Positions 1-10,279 are shown, numbered from the stretch's first letter. The stretch is 64,000 bases of DNA from Psychroflexus salis (GCF_014640175.1 NZ_BMGL01000014.1:22073-86072); one strand, 5' to 3'. The notes: generated by a model from the letters alone, not told the origin. Translations and numbers: made by a program.

Positions 1-1
1 T

Positions 2-316
2 GGAGGAGCTTGGGATAATGCTAAGAAATCTTTTGAAGCTGGTGTAGAAATAGATGGAAAGATGCAATATAAGGGAAGTGAAGCACACAAAGCTGCTGTT
101 ACCGGAGATACTGTTGGAGATCCATTTAAAGATACTTCAGGACCATCAATGAATATTTTAATTAAACTAACTTGTTTGGTAGGTTTAGTAATCGCTCCGG
201 TTTTAGGTCATCAAGACGATAAAGGTACTAGCGATAATGATTTTAATGAGAAAAATCAAATAGAAGTTACTATCGATGAATCAAATCATCGTGCTGCTTT
301 GCAAGATGTAAATTAG
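2..316 (+). CDS. hppA: Membrane-bound proton/sodium-translocating pyrophosphatase, C-terminal end (partial)
   Basis: The frame is open from the left edge and starts GGAWDNAKK, the conserved end of the last catalytic segment of H+/Na+-pumping pyrophosphatases. It continues through [24 protein letters not shown], which carries conserved substrate-binding lysines and aspartates, and SMNILIKL, the last transmembrane helix. The family hydrolyses cytoplasmic PPi to pump ions across the inner membrane. The final 45 or so residues after VIAPVLG are a polar tail ([12 protein letters not shown]...) of the kind seen in Bacteroidota homologues. The gene begins outside the window, and a strong terminator follows it. 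The identity is secure; whether it pumps H+ or Na+ cannot be read from this fragment. Confidence 0.93.
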   Translation, partial: GGAWDNAKKSFEAGVEIDGKMQYKGSEAHKAAVTGDTVGDPFKDTSGPSMNILIKLTCLVGLVIAPVLGHQDDKGTSDNDFNEKNQIEVTIDESNHRAALQDVN

Positions 317-329
317 TAACTCCATATAT

Positions 330-368
330 AAAGGAAAAGCCAACTGCTTAAAGTTGACTTTTCCTTTT
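330..368 (+). terminator. Rho-independent terminator of hppA
   Basis: A long hairpin has arms 330-345 and about 352-368 (AAAGGAAAAG pairing with CTTTTCCTTT, extended by CAACT/AGTTG). Its 3' arm ends in a T-rich run. It lies 14 bases after the hppA stop. Confidence 0.8.
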
Positions 369-441
369 ATATTTCATATAATAAGTATAGTATTGAAATT
401 AAAATAATTTAAAGCTTACAAAACCTAATTTCAGGTGTTAT

Positions 442-1323
442 ATGGATTTAATTACTTCATTTATAGACTACATTGAGAGTGAAAAGAAATACTCCAAACA
501 CACTATATTGGCTTATCAAAAGGATGTTTTGCAATTTAAGTCTTTTGTAGAAAACGTTTTTGATGAAACTAATCTGGCTGATGTAAAATATACTTTTATA
601 AGAAATTGGATCATTTACTTAAAAGAAAAAGGTCTTGAAAATAATAGTATAAACCGAAAAATATCTACACTACAGCTATTTTATAAACACTTATTAAAGT
701 CTAATGTAATAGAAGTTTCACCACTTGTAAAACATAAATCTTTAAAAGCTGGTAAAAAAGAAGAAATTCCCTTTTCAGTTTCAGAAATAGAAAAAGTGTT
801 GGGCTTATTTGGTGATGACTTTGCGTCTATACGAGACAAATTGATAATTGAATTGCTCTATTCTACAGGAATGAGACGAGCAGAACTTGTCGGTTTGACT
901 GAAAATTCGTTTAATCAAGAAAACTTACAATTGAAAATTTTAGGGAAAAGAAATAAAGAGCGGATAGTGCCCTTACTGCCAAAAGTAGTTAGCTTAATTG
1001 AAAAATATTTAAAACTTAAAAAAAACTTTTCCGTAACATCTGTTTCTTTTTTTGTAAAGGATTCTGGAGAACCAATCTCAGATAATTTCGTTTATCAAGT
1101 TGTAAATAAAGCTTTTGCAAACGCATCAACAAAATTAAAAAAGAGTCCTCATATTTTAAGACATAGTTTTGCCACACATTTATTGAATAACGGAGCTAAT
1201 TTAGCTGAAGTCAAAGATTTATTGGGCCATACTAGTCTTGCTTCAACACAGGTTTATACACATAATAGTATAGCTAAATTAAAGGCATCACACCAAACAG
1301 CACATCCTAGAAATAAAACTTAA
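442..1323 (+). CDS. xerC: Tyrosine recombinase, XerC/XerD family
   Basis: This is a 293-residue integrase, the usual size for Xer proteins. Residues 1-85 form the SAM-like DNA-binding domain (FIDYIESEKKYSKHTILAYQ). The catalytic domain shows R145 in TGMRRAEL, a beta-hairpin lysine in LGKRNKER, H237 and R240 in HILRH, H263 in LLGHTS and the nucleophile Y272 in TQVYTH. All catalytic residues are therefore present. Xer recombinases resolve chromosome dimers at dif sites. Flavobacteria often keep a XerC-like gene beside the tRNA-tuf cluster, as here, so I read it as a housekeeping gene and not a phage integrase. The ATG at 442 follows an A/T-rich leader. XerC versus XerD cannot be decided by eye. 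Confidence 0.88.
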   Translation: MDLITSFIDYIESEKKYSKHTILAYQKDVLQFKSFVENVFDETNLADVKYTFIRNWIIYLKEKGLENNSINRKISTLQLFYKHLLKSNVIEVSPLVKHKSLKAGKKEEIPFSVSEIEKVLGLFGDDFASIRDKLIIELLYSTGMRRAELVGLTENSFNQENLQLKILGKRNKERIVPLLPKVVSLIEKYLKLKKNFSVTSVSFFVKDSGEPISDNFVYQVVNKAFANASTKLKKSPHILRHSFATHLLNNGANLAEVKDLLGHTSLASTQVYTHNSIAKLKASHQTAHPRNKT

Positions 1324-1373
1324 AAAGGTATCATTAAATTTTAAAATAAAAAAGTAAAAAAAATAAACAAAAA

Positions 1374-1407
1374 GTTTTTTTATAACAAAATAAAGTATCT
1401 ATATTTG
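1374..1407 (+). promoter_or_regulatory. Probable Bacteroidota promoter for the tRNA-tuf cluster
   Basis: TATATTTG at 1400-1407 matches the Bacteroidota -7 consensus TAnnTTTG exactly. A T-tract at about 1374-1380 lies at the -33 distance. The predicted transcription start is about 30 bases before the first tRNA. This is a motif match only. Confidence 0.6.
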
Positions 1408-1439
1408 CAATCCGAAAAATAAGGCATGTAAATGTAATT

Positions 1440-1513
1440 GCCGATGTAGCTCAGCTGGCTAGAGCAGCTGATTTGTAATCAGCAGGTCGTGGGTTCGAGT
1501 CCCTCCATCGGCT
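1440..1513 (+). tRNA. tRNA-Thr (anticodon TGT)
   Basis: The acceptor stem GCCGATG pairs with CATCGGC. The anticodon stem GCTGA/TCAGC encloses loop TTTGTAA, giving anticodon TGT. The T-arm is GTGGG TTCGAGT CCCTC. CCA is not encoded. It is the first of four tRNAs ahead of tuf. Confidence 0.96.
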
Positions 1514-1536
1514 CTAATTTTTCGATACGTTCTTTT

Positions 1537-1619
1537 GGGGAGATACTCAAGCGGCCAACGAGGACAGACTGTAAATCTGTTGGTTTTCACCTTCGCAGGT
1601 TCGAATCCTGCTCTCCCCA
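1537..1619 (+). tRNA. tRNA-Tyr (anticodon GTA)
   Basis: The acceptor stem GGGGAGA pairs with TCTCCCC. The anticodon loop CTGTAAA gives GTA. The long variable arm makes this a class II tRNA of 83 bases, and the T-arm GCAGG TTCGAAT CCTGC is intact. Confidence 0.96.
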
Positions 1620-1656
1620 CTGTAAATAGCAAACATCATTAAGATGTATTAAAAAT

Positions 1657-1729
1657 GCGGGAGTAGCTCAGTTGGTAGAGCGTCAGCCTTCCAAGCTGAA
1701 TGTCGCCGGTTCGAACCCGGTCTCCCGCT
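1657..1729 (+). tRNA. tRNA-Gly (anticodon TCC)
   Basis: The acceptor stem GCGGGAG pairs with CTCCCGC. The anticodon stem CAGC/GCTG holds loop CTTCCAA, giving TCC. D-arm and T-arm (CCGG TTCGAAC CCGG) are canonical. Length is 73 bases. Confidence 0.96.
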
Positions 1730-1762
1730 CTAAGTAGCAGAATTGAAGTTTGCTTTTATTCT

Positions 1763-1834
1763 GCCGACGTAGCTCAGGGGTAGAGCGCTTCCTTGGTAAG
1801 GAAGAGGTCACGAGTTCAATTCTCGTCGTTGGCT
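1763..1834 (+). tRNA. tRNA-Thr (anticodon GGT)
   Basis: The acceptor stem GCCGACG pairs with CGTTGGC through one G-T wobble. The anticodon stem CTTCC/GGAAG holds loop TTGGTAA, giving GGT. It is the second threonine tRNA in the cluster and lies directly upstream of tuf, a conserved Bacteroidota arrangement. Confidence 0.96.
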
Positions 1835-1931
1835 CAAGTGAAGAAAAAGTCACAGGGGATTTGCTACCTTGTTGGCTTCAATTGTTGTTTAAAATAAACA
1901 CTAATATATAACTAAGATTAAATAATTAATT

Positions 1932-3119
1932 ATGGCAAAGGAAAATTTTGATCGTTCCAAACCACACCTTAATATAGGTACTATTGGACACGTTGATCAC
2001 GGTAAAACAACTTTAACGGCTGCAATTACTAAAGTTCTTGCAGATAAAGGTTATTCAGAAGCTTCTGCTTTTGATCAAATTGATAACGCTCCTGAAGAAA
2101 AAGAGCGTGGTATTACCATTAATTCTTCTCACGTTGAGTATCAAACAGAAAATCGTCACTATGCGCACGTTGACTGTCCAGGTCACGCGGATTACGTGAA
2201 AAACATGGTTACTGGTGCTGCTCAAATGGATGGTGCTATTTTAGTGGTTGCTGCTACTGATGGTCCTATGCCGCAAACTAGAGAACATATCTTGCTTGGT
2301 CGCCAAGTTGGTATCCCAAGAATTGTTGTTTTCTTGAATAAAGTAGATCTAGTTGACGATGAAGAGTTGTTAGAATTGGTTGAAATGGAAGTGAGAGACT
2401 TGCTTTCTTTTTATGAATATGACGGGGATAATGGTCCTGTAATTTCTGGTTCTGCATTAGGTGCTCTTGAAGGAGATGCTAAATGGTCTGAAACTGTTAT
2501 GGAATTAATGGATGCTGTTGATAGCTGGATTGAATTACCACAACGTGACGTTGAAAAAGATTTTTTAATGCCAATCGAAGATGTGTTTTCAATTACAGGT
2601 CGAGGTACAGTAGCTACGGGTCGTATTGAAACGGGTGTTGCTAATACTGGTGATCCTGTAGATATTATAGGTATGGGTGCTGAAAAGCTTAAATCAACTA
2701 TAACTGGTGTTGAAATGTTCCGTAAAATATTAGACCGTGGAGAAGCTGGAGATAATGTTGGTATCTTGTTAAGAGGTATTGAAAAATCTCAAATTTCTCG
2801 TGGTATGGTAATTACAAAGCCTGGCTCTGTAACTCCACATGCTAAATTTAAAGCGGAAGTATATATTCTTAAAAAAGAAGAAGGTGGTCGTCATACACCA
2901 TTTCATAACAACTATAGACCGCAATTTTATGTAAGAACAACTGACGTAACAGGTACAATTAACTTGCCTGATGGTGTAGAAATGGTGATGCCTGGTGATA
3001 ATTTAACTATTACGGTTGAACTTTTACAGCCTATAGCAATGAATGTTGGTTTGCGTTTTGCAATTCGCGAAGGTGGACGTACAGTTGGAGCTGGACAGGT
3101 TACTGAAATTTTAGATTAA
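1932..3119 (+). CDS. tuf: Elongation factor Tu
   Basis: This 395-residue translational GTPase carries aminoacyl-tRNA to the ribosomal A site. Its G1 motif is GHVDHGKTT (residues 19-27). Switch II DCPGH and the guanine-specificity motif NKVD follow, then the two beta-barrel domains, ending in [12 protein letters not shown]. Length and motifs are full and normal. It is probably cotranscribed with the tRNAs upstream, since no separate -7 box is clear in the 97-base gap. Confidence 0.98.
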   Translation: MAKENFDRSKPHLNIGTIGHVDHGKTTLTAAITKVLADKGYSEASAFDQIDNAPEEKERGITINSSHVEYQTENRHYAHVDCPGHADYVKNMVTGAAQMDGAILVVAATDGPMPQTREHILLGRQVGIPRIVVFLNKVDLVDDEELLELVEMEVRDLLSFYEYDGDNGPVISGSALGALEGDAKWSETVMELMDAVDSWIELPQRDVEKDFLMPIEDVFSITGRGTVATGRIETGVANTGDPVDIIGMGAEKLKSTITGVEMFRKILDRGEAGDNVGILLRGIEKSQISRGMVITKPGSVTPHAKFKAEVYILKKEEGGRHTPFHNNYRPQFYVRTTDVTGTINLPDGVEMVMPGDNLTITVELLQPIAMNVGLRFAIREGGRTVGAGQVTEILD

Positions 3120-3142
3120 TTTCAATTTATAAATAAATTCTG

Positions 3143-3170
3143 ATTGGGGTGTCTAACAAGACGCCTCAAT
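3143..3170 (+). other. Hairpin between tuf and tRNA-Trp
   Basis: ATTGGGGTGTC at 3143-3153 pairs with GACGCCTCAAT at 3160-3170, with one G-T wobble and a six-base loop. There is no strong T-tract after it, so it may be a leaky terminator or an RNA-processing site within the tuf-tRNA-secE transcript. Confidence 0.55.
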
Positions 3171-3178
3171 TAGTATTT

Positions 3179-3251
3179 ACGGGTTTAGCTCAGTTGGTAG
3201 AGCACTGGTCTCCAAAACCAGGTGTCGGGAGTTCGAGCCTCTCAACCCGTG
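3179..3251 (+). tRNA. tRNA-Trp (anticodon CCA)
   Basis: The acceptor stem ACGGGTT pairs with AACCCGT. The anticodon stem CTGGT/ACCAG holds loop CTCCAAA, giving CCA. The T-arm is intact. A tRNA-Trp between tuf and secE is conserved in Bacteroidota. Confidence 0.96.
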
Positions 3252-3348
3252 CAAGTAAAATTAATTAGCACGTTTCGAGAAGTTTATCCTGTATGATGTA
3301 AAAATCAAGTCAAAGGAAGCTTAACAATCCATGCAAAATCGAATAACA

Positions 3349-3546
3349 ATGGCAAATATTACTAATTACATCTCAGAGTCATTTAGCGAGCTTAAAAACA
3401 ACGTTACCTGGCCAACTTATGCAGAAGGACAAAAATTGATGCTCATTGTCGCAGTCTTTTCAATTTTGTTTTCGCTTGCCATTTGGGGTGTCGACGAAGT
3501 TTTTAGTAGCGCAATTAGACAATATTTTAACTGGGTTAAATCTTAA
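3349..3546 (+). CDS. secE: Preprotein translocase subunit SecE
   Basis: SecE is the small clamp subunit of the SecYEG channel in the inner membrane. The 65-residue product has an amphipathic start ([18 protein letters not shown]), the conserved VTWPT motif and one transmembrane helix ([19 protein letters not shown]). I prefer the ATG at 3349 to an in-frame ATG at 3331, because the upstream one adds six residues not usual for the family. nusG follows after two bases, so the pair is cotranscribed, as in most bacteria. Confidence 0.95.
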   Translation: MANITNYISESFSELKNNVTWPTYAEGQKLMLIVAVFSILFSLAIWGVDEVFSSAIRQYFNWVKS

Positions 3547-3548
3547 TT

Positions 3549-4100
3549 ATGTCTGATACTAGCATCAAAAAATGGTATGTTGTTCGTTCGGTTAGTGGAC
3601 AAGAAAATAAAGTAAAAGATTATATTGAGAAAGAAATATCTCATGAAGGTCTTTCTGATTTTATAGACGAGATTCTTGTTCCTACGGAAAAAGTGGTTCA
3701 AATCCGTAATGGCAAGAAATATAATAAGGAAAAAGTATATTTTCCAGGCTATATTATGATTAATGCGGCTTTGGAAGGTGAAGTTGCTCATATTATCAAA
3801 AATATAAATGGAGTTATAGGATTCCTAGGTGAAACAAAAGGAGGAGATCCGGTTCCTTTGAGAAGATCTGAAGTTAATCGATTATTAGGTAAAGTAGACG
3901 AACTTTCAACGCAAAAGGAAAATGTCGCTATTCCATTTACCGTAGGAGAGTCTGTTAAAGTTGTAGATGGTCCTTTTAATACATTTACTGGTGTTATTGA
4001 AGAAGTAAATGAAGAAAAACGTAAGCTTAAAGTCATGGTAAAGATATTTGGTAGAAAAACACCAGTTGAATTAAGCTATATGCAAGTAGAAAAAATTTAA
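3549..4100 (+). CDS. nusG: Transcription termination/antitermination protein NusG
   Basis: NusG binds the RNA polymerase clamp and links it to Rho or ribosomes. The 183-residue protein has the NGN domain at the N-terminus ([21 protein letters not shown]) and a C-terminal KOW domain ([23 protein letters not shown]). Its position between secE and rplK is universal, and length and both domains are complete. Confidence 0.97.
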   Translation: MSDTSIKKWYVVRSVSGQENKVKDYIEKEISHEGLSDFIDEILVPTEKVVQIRNGKKYNKEKVYFPGYIMINAALEGEVAHIIKNINGVIGFLGETKGGDPVPLRRSEVNRLLGKVDELSTQKENVAIPFTVGESVKVVDGPFNTFTGVIEEVNEEKRKLKVMVKIFGRKTPVELSYMQVEKI

Positions 4101-4167
4101 TTGTTACACTTTTATAATAGTTGGTTTCTCAGCTTCCATTTGAAATCAACACAATAAATTAAACAAA

Positions 4168-4605
4168 ATGGCAAAAGAAATTAGTAAGGTTGTAAAGCTG
4201 CAAGTTAAAGGTGGCGCTGCTAATCCTTCACCACCAGTTGGTCCAGCACTTGGTGCTGCTGGTGTAAATATCATGGAATTTTGTAAGCAATTCAATGGTA
4301 GAACACAAGATAAAGCTGGAAAAGTTTTACCTGTTGTTATAACAGTGTACAAAGACAAATCGTTCGATTTCGTTATTAAAACACCACCAGCTGCTGTTCA
4401 AATTATGGAAGCAGCCAAAATTAAAAAAGGTTCAGGTGAACCTAATAGAATGAAAGTAGCCAGTATAACTTGGGATCAGGTAAAAGTAATAGCAGAAGAT
4501 AAAATGCAAGATTTAAATGCATTTAAAGTAGAATCGGCTATGAAAATGGTTGCTGGTACTGCACGTTCTATGGGTATTAATGTAAAGGGCAATGCTCCTT
4601 TTTAA
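4168..4605 (+). CDS. rplK: 50S ribosomal protein L11
   Basis: At 145 residues this is a full-length L11. The start [23 protein letters not shown] is diagnostic of the N-terminal domain, and the C-terminal rRNA-binding domain ends [12 protein letters not shown]. It forms the base of the ribosomal stalk where translation GTPases act. It is first in the rplK-rplA-rplJ-rplL run. Confidence 0.98.
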   Translation: MAKEISKVVKLQVKGGAANPSPPVGPALGAAGVNIMEFCKQFNGRTQDKAGKVLPVVITVYKDKSFDFVIKTPPAAVQIMEAAKIKKGSGEPNRMKVASITWDQVKVIAEDKMQDLNAFKVESAMKMVAGTARSMGINVKGNAPF

Positions 4606-4621
4606 TTAAAGAATTTTAAAA

Positions 4622-5320
4622 ATGGCAAAAATCACTAAAAAGCAAAAAGAAGCAAAAGCTAAAATAGATACATCAAATCTCTATTCTGTAGCTGAAGCTT
4701 CTGCTTTAGTAAAAGATACTAGTTCTGCTAATTTCGATGAGTCTATCGATTTAGCAATTAGATTAAATGTAGACCCAAGGAAAGCTAACCAAATGGTTAG
4801 AGGCGTGGTTACACTTCCACACGGAACAGGTAAAGTTGTTCGTGTTTTAGCATTGGTAACTCCAGATAAAGAACAAGAAGCAAAAGATGCTGGAGCTGAT
4901 TTCGTTGGTTTGGATGAATACCTAGAGAAAATTAAATCTGGGTGGACCGATGTAGATGTTATTGTTACTATGCCTGCTGTTATGGGTAAGCTTGGGCCTT
5001 TAGGAAGAATCTTAGGACCAAGAGGTTTAATGCCTAATCCTAAAACAGGTACGGTTACCATGGATGTTGCAAAAGCAGTATCTGATGTTAAAGGTGGTAA
5101 AATTGACTTTAAAGTCGATAAAACAGGAATCGTTCATGCATCTGTTGGTAAAGCATCATTCGAAAACGAACAAATTGCAGGAAATGCAAGGGAGCTTCTT
5201 AATACCATCGTAAAGTTAAAACCATCGGTAGTTAAGGGAACTTATATAAAAAGCATTAATATATCATCAACAATGGGACCTGGTATTTCTATAGATACGA
5301 AAAGGTTTACTGAGCAATAA
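4622..5320 (+). CDS. rplA: 50S ribosomal protein L1
   Basis: The 232-residue product has the L1 signatures [14 protein letters not shown] and GTVT, and the core region [25 protein letters not shown]1 binds the mobile L1 stalk of 23S rRNA and in many bacteria represses its own operon. It lies 16 bases after rplK. Confidence 0.98.
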   Translation: MAKITKKQKEAKAKIDTSNLYSVAEASALVKDTSSANFDESIDLAIRLNVDPRKANQMVRGVVTLPHGTGKVVRVLALVTPDKEQEAKDAGADFVGLDEYLEKIKSGWTDVDVIVTMPAVMGKLGPLGRILGPRGLMPNPKTGTVTMDVAKAVSDVKGGKIDFKVDKTGIVHASVGKASFENEQIAGNARELLNTIVKLKPSVVKGTYIKSINISSTMGPGISIDTKRFTEQ

Positions 5321-5329
5321 TTTAGGATT

Positions 5330-5848
5330 ATGACAAGAGAAGAAAAATCACAAGTAATACAAGATTTAACTGCCCAGTTAGCTGAAACACCTAACATTTA
5401 TTTAGCCGATATCTCTGGTTTAAACGCAGAAGATACTAGTAAGTTAAGAAGAGCTTGTTTTAAGGCTAACATAAAGTTGATGGTAGTTAAAAACACTTTA
5501 CTGTCTAAAGCAATGGCTTCGTCAGATAAAGAGTTTGGAAATCTTCCAGATACATTAAAAGGTAATACTTCTATAATGTTATCTGAAACAGGAAATGGCC
5601 CTGCTAAAGTCATTAAAGATTTCAGAAAGAAAAATGATAAACCATTGCTTAAAGGAGCTTATGTAGAAGAAGCTATCTACGTAGGAGACGATTATCTGGA
5701 GACTCTGTACAACATTAAGTCTAAAGATGAAGTTATTGGAGATATCATCGGATTGCTTCAATCGCCAGCTAAGAATGTTATATCCGCATTAAAATCAAGC
5801 GGAAACAAACTTTCTGGTATATTGAAAACTCTTTCTGAAAAAGAATAA
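5330..5848 (+). CDS. rplJ: 50S ribosomal protein L10
   Basis: This is a 172-residue L10. The N-terminal globular domain (IYLADISGLNAEDTSKLRRACF, KLMVVKNTLL) binds 23S rRNA. The C-terminal helix anchors L7/L12 dimers. It lies nine bases after rplA and 51 before rplL, so the four ribosomal genes are one transcription unit. Confidence 0.97.
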   Translation: MTREEKSQVIQDLTAQLAETPNIYLADISGLNAEDTSKLRRACFKANIKLMVVKNTLLSKAMASSDKEFGNLPDTLKGNTSIMLSETGNGPAKVIKDFRKKNDKPLLKGAYVEEAIYVGDDYLETLYNIKSKDEVIGDIIGLLQSPAKNVISALKSSGNKLSGILKTLSEKE

Positions 5849-5899
5849 GTAACACACTAAATTAATTATAAATAACAAAATTTTTTAAAAACGATAGAA

Positions 5900-6274
5900 A
5901 TGGCAGATTTAAAAGAATTCGCAGAACAATTAGTTAATCTTACTGTAAAAGAAGTAAATGAATTAGCTGATATTTTAAAAGAAGAGTACGGAATTGTGCC
6001 AGCTGCTGCTGCAGTAGCTGTTGCAGGTGGAGCCGCTGCAGGTGGTGAAGCTCAAGAAGAGCAAACTGAATTTGACGTAATCTTAAAAGCTCCAGGTGGG
6101 TCTAAGTTAGCAGTTGTTAAACTTGTTAAAGAGTTAACTGGACTTGGTCTTAAAGATGCTAAAGGTTTAGTAGATGGTGCACCAGCTCCAGTTAAAGAGG
6201 GTGTATCTAAAGATGAAGCAGAATCTTTAAAATCACAATTAGAAGAAGCAGGAGCTGAAGTTGAGCTTAAGTAA
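5900..6274 (+). CDS. rplL: 50S ribosomal protein L7/L12
   Basis: The 124-residue protein has the N-terminal dimerisation domain, an Ala/Gly-rich hinge ([15 protein letters not shown]) and the C-terminal factor-binding domain ([31 protein letters not shown]). It recruits translation GTPases as the multi-copy stalk protein. An unusually structured 165-base gap to rpoB follows. Confidence 0.98.
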   Translation: MADLKEFAEQLVNLTVKEVNELADILKEEYGIVPAAAAVAVAGGAAAGGEAQEEQTEFDVILKAPGGSKLAVVKLVKELTGLGLKDAKGLVDGAPAPVKEGVSKDEAESLKSQLEEAGAEVELK

Positions 6275-6303
6275 GCTCTTCTGTAGATAATTTATAAGGT
6301 TTA

Positions 6304-6354
6304 GGCCCTCAGAATTTTATCTGATGGTCTAGACCATTTTGCGTATTTATACGC
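6304..6354 (+). other. Hairpin cluster in the rplL-rpoB gap
   Basis: Three inverted repeats are packed here: CCCTCAGA/TCTGATGG (about 6306-6328, one mismatch), the palindrome TGGTCTAGACCA (6325-6336) and GCGTAT/ATACGC (6341-6354). In enterobacteria this gap carries a partial terminator and an RNase III site that set the rpl:rpo ratio. A similar role here is inference; no T-tract follows. Confidence 0.5.
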
Positions 6355-6359
6355 CACAA

Positions 6360-6392
6360 TGTTTTTAAACATTATTTTTTTAGTTAATTTTG
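6360..6392 (+). promoter_or_regulatory. Candidate rpoBC promoter
   Basis: TAATTTTG at 6385-6392 is an exact TAnnTTTG box, about 48 bases before the rpoB ATG. A T-rich -33 region is at about 6362-6366. It would let rpoBC be expressed separately from the ribosomal genes. Confidence 0.5.
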
Positions 6393-6439
6393 TAGTAAAG
6401 AGCTATTTAGCTTAATTAATGCATTAAATTCTTCCTTAG

Positions 6440-9400
6440 ATGTTAGCAACGCAAAACGAACGCTTTAGTTTTTCAACAGTTACCAACAAGCCTGATTATC
6501 CAGATTTTCTTGATATCCAAGTAAAATCATTTAAAGATTTTTTTCAGCTTGAAACAAAAACCGTTGAAAGAGCAAACGAAGGTTTATATAAAACCTTCAA
6601 AGAAAATTTTCCTATTACAGATACAAGAAACCAATTTGTATTAGAATTTATCGATTACTTTATAGACCCTCCAAGATATTCCATCCAGGAATGTATTGAA
6701 CGTGGTTTAACATACAGCGTGCCCCTAAAAGCCCGCTTAAAACTTTATTGTACAGATCCAGAACATGAAGATTTTGAAACAATTGTACAGGATGTTTATT
6801 TAGGAACTATTCCTTACATGACTCCGAGTGGTACTTTTGTTATAAATGGAGCAGAACGTGTGGTAGTCTCTCAATTGCACAGATCACCAGGTGTATTTTT
6901 TGGTCAATCTTTTCATGCAAATGGAACTAAATTATATTCTGCAAGGGTAATTCCTTTTAAGGGTTCTTGGATAGAATTTGCTACCGATATTAACAGCGTT
7001 ATGTACGCTTATATCGATAGAAAGAAAAAATTGCCGGTGACTACCTTATTTAGAGCTATTGGTTTTGAGAGAGATAAGGATATCTTAGAAATATTCGATC
7101 TAGCTGAAGAAGTTAAAGTTTCCAAAGCAGGTTTAAAGCGTGTTTTGGGAAGAAAGCTTGCTGCTCGTGTACTGAATACATGGTATGAAGATTTCGTAGA
7201 TGAAGACACAGGAGAAGTAGTTTCTATTGAAAGAAATGAAATTGTACTTGATCGAGATACTATCTTAGAAAAAGAACATATTGAAGATATTATCGAGACG
7301 GGCTCCAAAACAATATTGCTTCATAAAGAAGATAATTTAACGGGAGATTACGCGATTATTTACAATACATTGCAAAAAGATCCTACTAACTCTGAAAAAG
7401 AAGCAGTAGAACATATATACAGACAATTACGTAATGCTGAACCGCCAGACGAAGAAACAGCACGTGGTATTATTGAAAAATTATTTTTTAGTGATCAACG
7501 TTATAATCTTGGTGAAGTTGGCCGTTATAGAATGAATAAAAAGTTAGGACTTGATATCGAAATGGATAAAAAAGTTTTAACAAAGTTAGATATTATCACG
7601 ATTATTAAATATTTAATCGAATTGGTAAATTCTAAAGCTGAAGTAGATGATATAGACCACTTGTCTAATAGACGTGTAAGAACTGTAGGCGAACAACTTT
7701 CGCAACAATTTGGTGTTGGTTTATCTCGTATGGCTAGAACTATTCGTGAACGTATGAACGTACGTGATAACGAAGTTTTTACGCCTATTGACTTAATTAA
7801 CGCAAAAACTCTTTCATCTGTAATCAATTCCTTCTTTGGTACCAATCAGCTTTCTCAATTTATGGATCAAACCAATCCAATTGCTGAATTGACCAACAAA
7901 CGTAGATTATCTGCTTTAGGCCCAGGTGGTCTATCGAGAGAACGAGCAGGCTTCGAAGTACGTGATGTACATTACACTCACTACGGTAGACTATGCCCTA
8001 TTGAAACTCCCGAAGGTCCGAACATTGGTTTGATATCTTCTATGTCTGTTTATGGTAAGGTGAACAGTATGGGGTTCATCGAAACACCTTATAGAAAGGT
8101 TGAAAATGGAAAAATTAATTTCGATGAAAAACCTATTTACCTTTCTGCTGAAGAAGAAGAAGGCAAATTAATTGCACAGGCTAATATTGATATAGCAGAA
8201 GATGGAGCCATTAAAGCAGAGCGAGTAATTGCTCGTATGGAAGGTGATTTTCCAGTTGTAGATCCTAAAGAAGTAAATTACATAGATGTAGCTCCAAACC
8301 AAATATCTTCCATATCTGCATCATTAATTCCATTTTTAGAACACGATGATGCAAACCGCGCACTTATGGGATCGAATATGATGCGACAAGCAGTTCCATT
8401 GTTAAGAGTAGACTCTCCAATTGTAGGAACCGGCTTAGAAAGAAGAGTAGCAAAAGATTCACGTGTTTTAATTAATGCTGAAGGCAACGGAGTTGTTGAA
8501 TACGTAGACGCTGAAAAAATTGTAATTAAATACGATAGGACTGAAGAAGAAAGAATGATAAGTTTTGAATCTGACTCAAAAACTTACGAGCTTATTAAAT
8601 TCAGAAAAACTAATCAAGGCACATCTATAAACCTAAAACCAATTGTTAGTGTTGGAGATCGTGTAGAAGAAGGCCAAGTTCTCTGTCAAGGCTATGCAAC
8701 TGAAAAGGGCGAATTAGCATTGGGTAGAAATATGAAAGTTGCTTTCATGCCTTGGAAAGGATATAACTTCGAAGATGCAATCGTGCTTTCTGAAAAAGTA
8801 GTAAGAGACGACATCCTTACTTCTATTCACATCGATGAGTATTCCTTGGAAGTTAGAGATACTAAATTAGGAAATGAAGAGCTAACTGCAGACATCCCTA
8901 ATGTATCAGAAGAAGCAACTAAAGATTTAGATGAAAATGGTATGATTCGCATAGGAGCTGAAATTAAGCCTGGCGACATATTAATTGGTAAAATTACTCC
9001 AAAAGGAGAAAGCGACCCTACACCAGAAGAGAAACTTTTAAGAGCTATTTTTGGAGACAAAGCTGGGGATGTTAAGGATGCTTCACTAAAAGCTTCACCT
9101 TCGCTTAACGGAGTAGTTATCAATAAAAAATTATTCTCTAGAGCAATAAAAGATAAACGTGCTAGAGCTAAAGATAAGCAAGAAATAGACCGATTAGAAA
9201 GTAAATATGCTGTTAAATTTGAAGAACTGCGTAGCGTATTAATCGATAAACTTTTTGCACTTGTAAATGGTAAAACTGCACAAGGTGTAATGAACGATTT
9301 AGGTGAAGAAGTTTTACCTAAAGGAAAGAAATACACCCTGAAAATGTTAAACTCAGTTGACGATTTCTCTCACCTTACACAAGGTACTTGGACCACAGAT

Positions 9401-10252
9401 GATGACTTAAATGGCTTAGTAACCGATTTACTTCACAATTATAAAATTAAATTAAACGATCTTCAAGGAAACTTAAGACGTGAAAAATTTACGATAAGTG
9501 TTGGAGATGAGTTACCATCTGGTATTTTAAAATTAGCTAAAATTTATGTTGCTAAAAAACGTAAATTAAAAGTTGGTGATAAAATGGCTGGACGTCACGG
9601 TAACAAAGGTATTGTAGCTAAAATAGTTCGACAAGAAGACATGCCATTTTTAGAAGATGGAACTCCTGTCGATATTGTTTTAAATCCACTTGGTGTACCT
9701 TCTCGTATGAATATTGGTCAAATTTATGAAACTGTTTTAGGTTGGGCTGGGCAAAAATTAGGGCGCAAGTTTGCAACTCCAATTTTTGATGGCGCAACTA
9801 TAGACCAAATAAATTCACTAACCGACGAAGCAGGAATTCCAAGATATGGTCATACTTATTTATACGATGGTGGAACTGGAGAACGTTTTGACCAGCCAGC
9901 AACAGTAGGTGTGATATATATGTTGAAGCTAGGACACATGATTGAAGATAAAATGCATGCACGTTCAATTGGTCCATATTCATTAATAACACAACAACCC
10001 CTTGGTGGTAAAGCACAGTTTGGTGGTCAGCGTTTTGGTGAAATGGAAGTTTGGGCGCTTGAAGCTTATGGAGCTTCAAGTACATTACGCGAGATTTTAA
10101 CTGTAAAATCAGACGACGTAATCGGTAGAGCTAAAACTTACGAAGCAATCGTTAAAGGAGAACCGATGCCAGAACCTGGCATTCCAGAATCGTTTAACGT
10201 ATTAATGCACGAATTGAAAGGTCTTGGATTAGACTTAAAATTAGAAGAGTAA
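6440..10252 (+). CDS. rpoB: DNA-directed RNA polymerase subunit beta
   Basis: The 1270-residue beta subunit is full length for Bacteroidota. The rifampicin-pocket region reads [16 protein letters not shown], then [17 protein letters not shown]. The catalytic-centre motif GRHGNKG is at about residues 1051-1057, and the C-terminus has the [21 protein letters not shown] motif that contacts beta prime. One residue stands out: Asn486 (codon AAC, 7895-7897) lies where E. coli has His526, a classic rifampicin-resistance position. rpoC follows after 77 bases. Confidence 0.98.
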   Translation: MLATQNERFSFSTVTNKPDYPDFLDIQVKSFKDFFQLETKTVERANEGLYKTFKENFPITDTRNQFVLEFIDYFIDPPRYSIQECIERGLTYSVPLKARLKLYCTDPEHEDFETIVQDVYLGTIPYMTPSGTFVINGAERVVVSQLHRSPGVFFGQSFHANGTKLYSARVIPFKGSWIEFATDINSVMYAYIDRKKKLPVTTLFRAIGFERDKDILEIFDLAEEVKVSKAGLKRVLGRKLAARVLNTWYEDFVDEDTGEVVSIERNEIVLDRDTILEKEHIEDIIETGSKTILLHKEDNLTGDYAIIYNTLQKDPTNSEKEAVEHIYRQLRNAEPPDEETARGIIEKLFFSDQRYNLGEVGRYRMNKKLGLDIEMDKKVLTKLDIITIIKYLIELVNSKAEVDDIDHLSNRRVRTVGEQLSQQFGVGLSRMARTIRERMNVRDNEVFTPIDLINAKTLSSVINSFFGTNQLSQFMDQTNPIAELTNKRRLSALGPGGLSRERAGFEVRDVHYTHYGRLCPIETPEGPNIGLISSMSVYGKVNSMGFIETPYRKVENGKINFDEKPIYLSAEEEEGKLIAQANIDIAEDGAIKAERVIARMEGDFPVVDPKEVNYIDVAPNQISSISASLIPFLEHDDANRALMGSNMMRQAVPLLRVDSPIVGTGLERRVAKDSRVLINAEGNGVVEYVDAEKIVIKYDRTEEERMISFESDSKTYELIKFRKTNQGTSINLKPIVSVGDRVEEGQVLCQGYATEKGELALGRNMKVAFMPWKGYNFEDAIVLSEKVVRDDILTSIHIDEYSLEVRDTKLGNEELTADIPNVSEEATKDLDENGMIRIGAEIKPGDILIGKITPKGESDPTPEEKLLRAIFGDKAGDVKDASLKASPSLNGVVINKKLFSRAIKDKRARAKDKQEIDRLESKYAVKFEELRSVLIDKLFALVNGKTAQGVMNDLGEEVLPKGKKYTLKMLNSVDDFSHLTQGTWTTDDDLNGLVTDLLHNYKIKLNDLQGNLRREKFTISVGDELPSGILKLAKIYVAKKRKLKVGDKMAGRHGNKGIVAKIVRQEDMPFLEDGTPVDIVLNPLGVPSRMNIGQIYETVLGWAGQKLGRKFATPIFDGATIDQINSLTDEAGIPRYGHTYLYDGGTGERFDQPATVGVIYMLKLGHMIEDKMHARSIGPYSLITQQPLGGKAQFGGQRFGEMEVWALEAYGASSTLREILTVKSDDVIGRAKTYEAIVKGEPMPEPGIPESFNVLMHELKGLGLDLKLEE

Positions 10253-10257
10253 AGTCT

Positions 10258-10279
10258 TGCCGCAGCTTGTGTTGCGGCA
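10258..10279 (+). other. Hairpin between rpoB and rpoC
   Basis: TGCCGCA at 10258-10264 pairs with TGCGGCA at 10273-10279 around an eight-base loop. The downstream T content is modest (TTACTTCTTAT), so it could be a weak attenuator or an mRNA-stability element rather than a full terminator. Confidence 0.45.

Noticed and set aside
442..1323. Xer recombinase as the integrase of a mobile island
   Set aside because: Its position in the conserved tRNA-tuf neighbourhood and its Xer-like length favour a housekeeping role, and it lies 40 kb from the candidate island.
9798..10085. Minus-strand open frames of 60-170 codons inside rpoB and rpoC
   Set aside because: They are antisense shadows of strongly conserved coding sequence, with no start context or recognisable protein.
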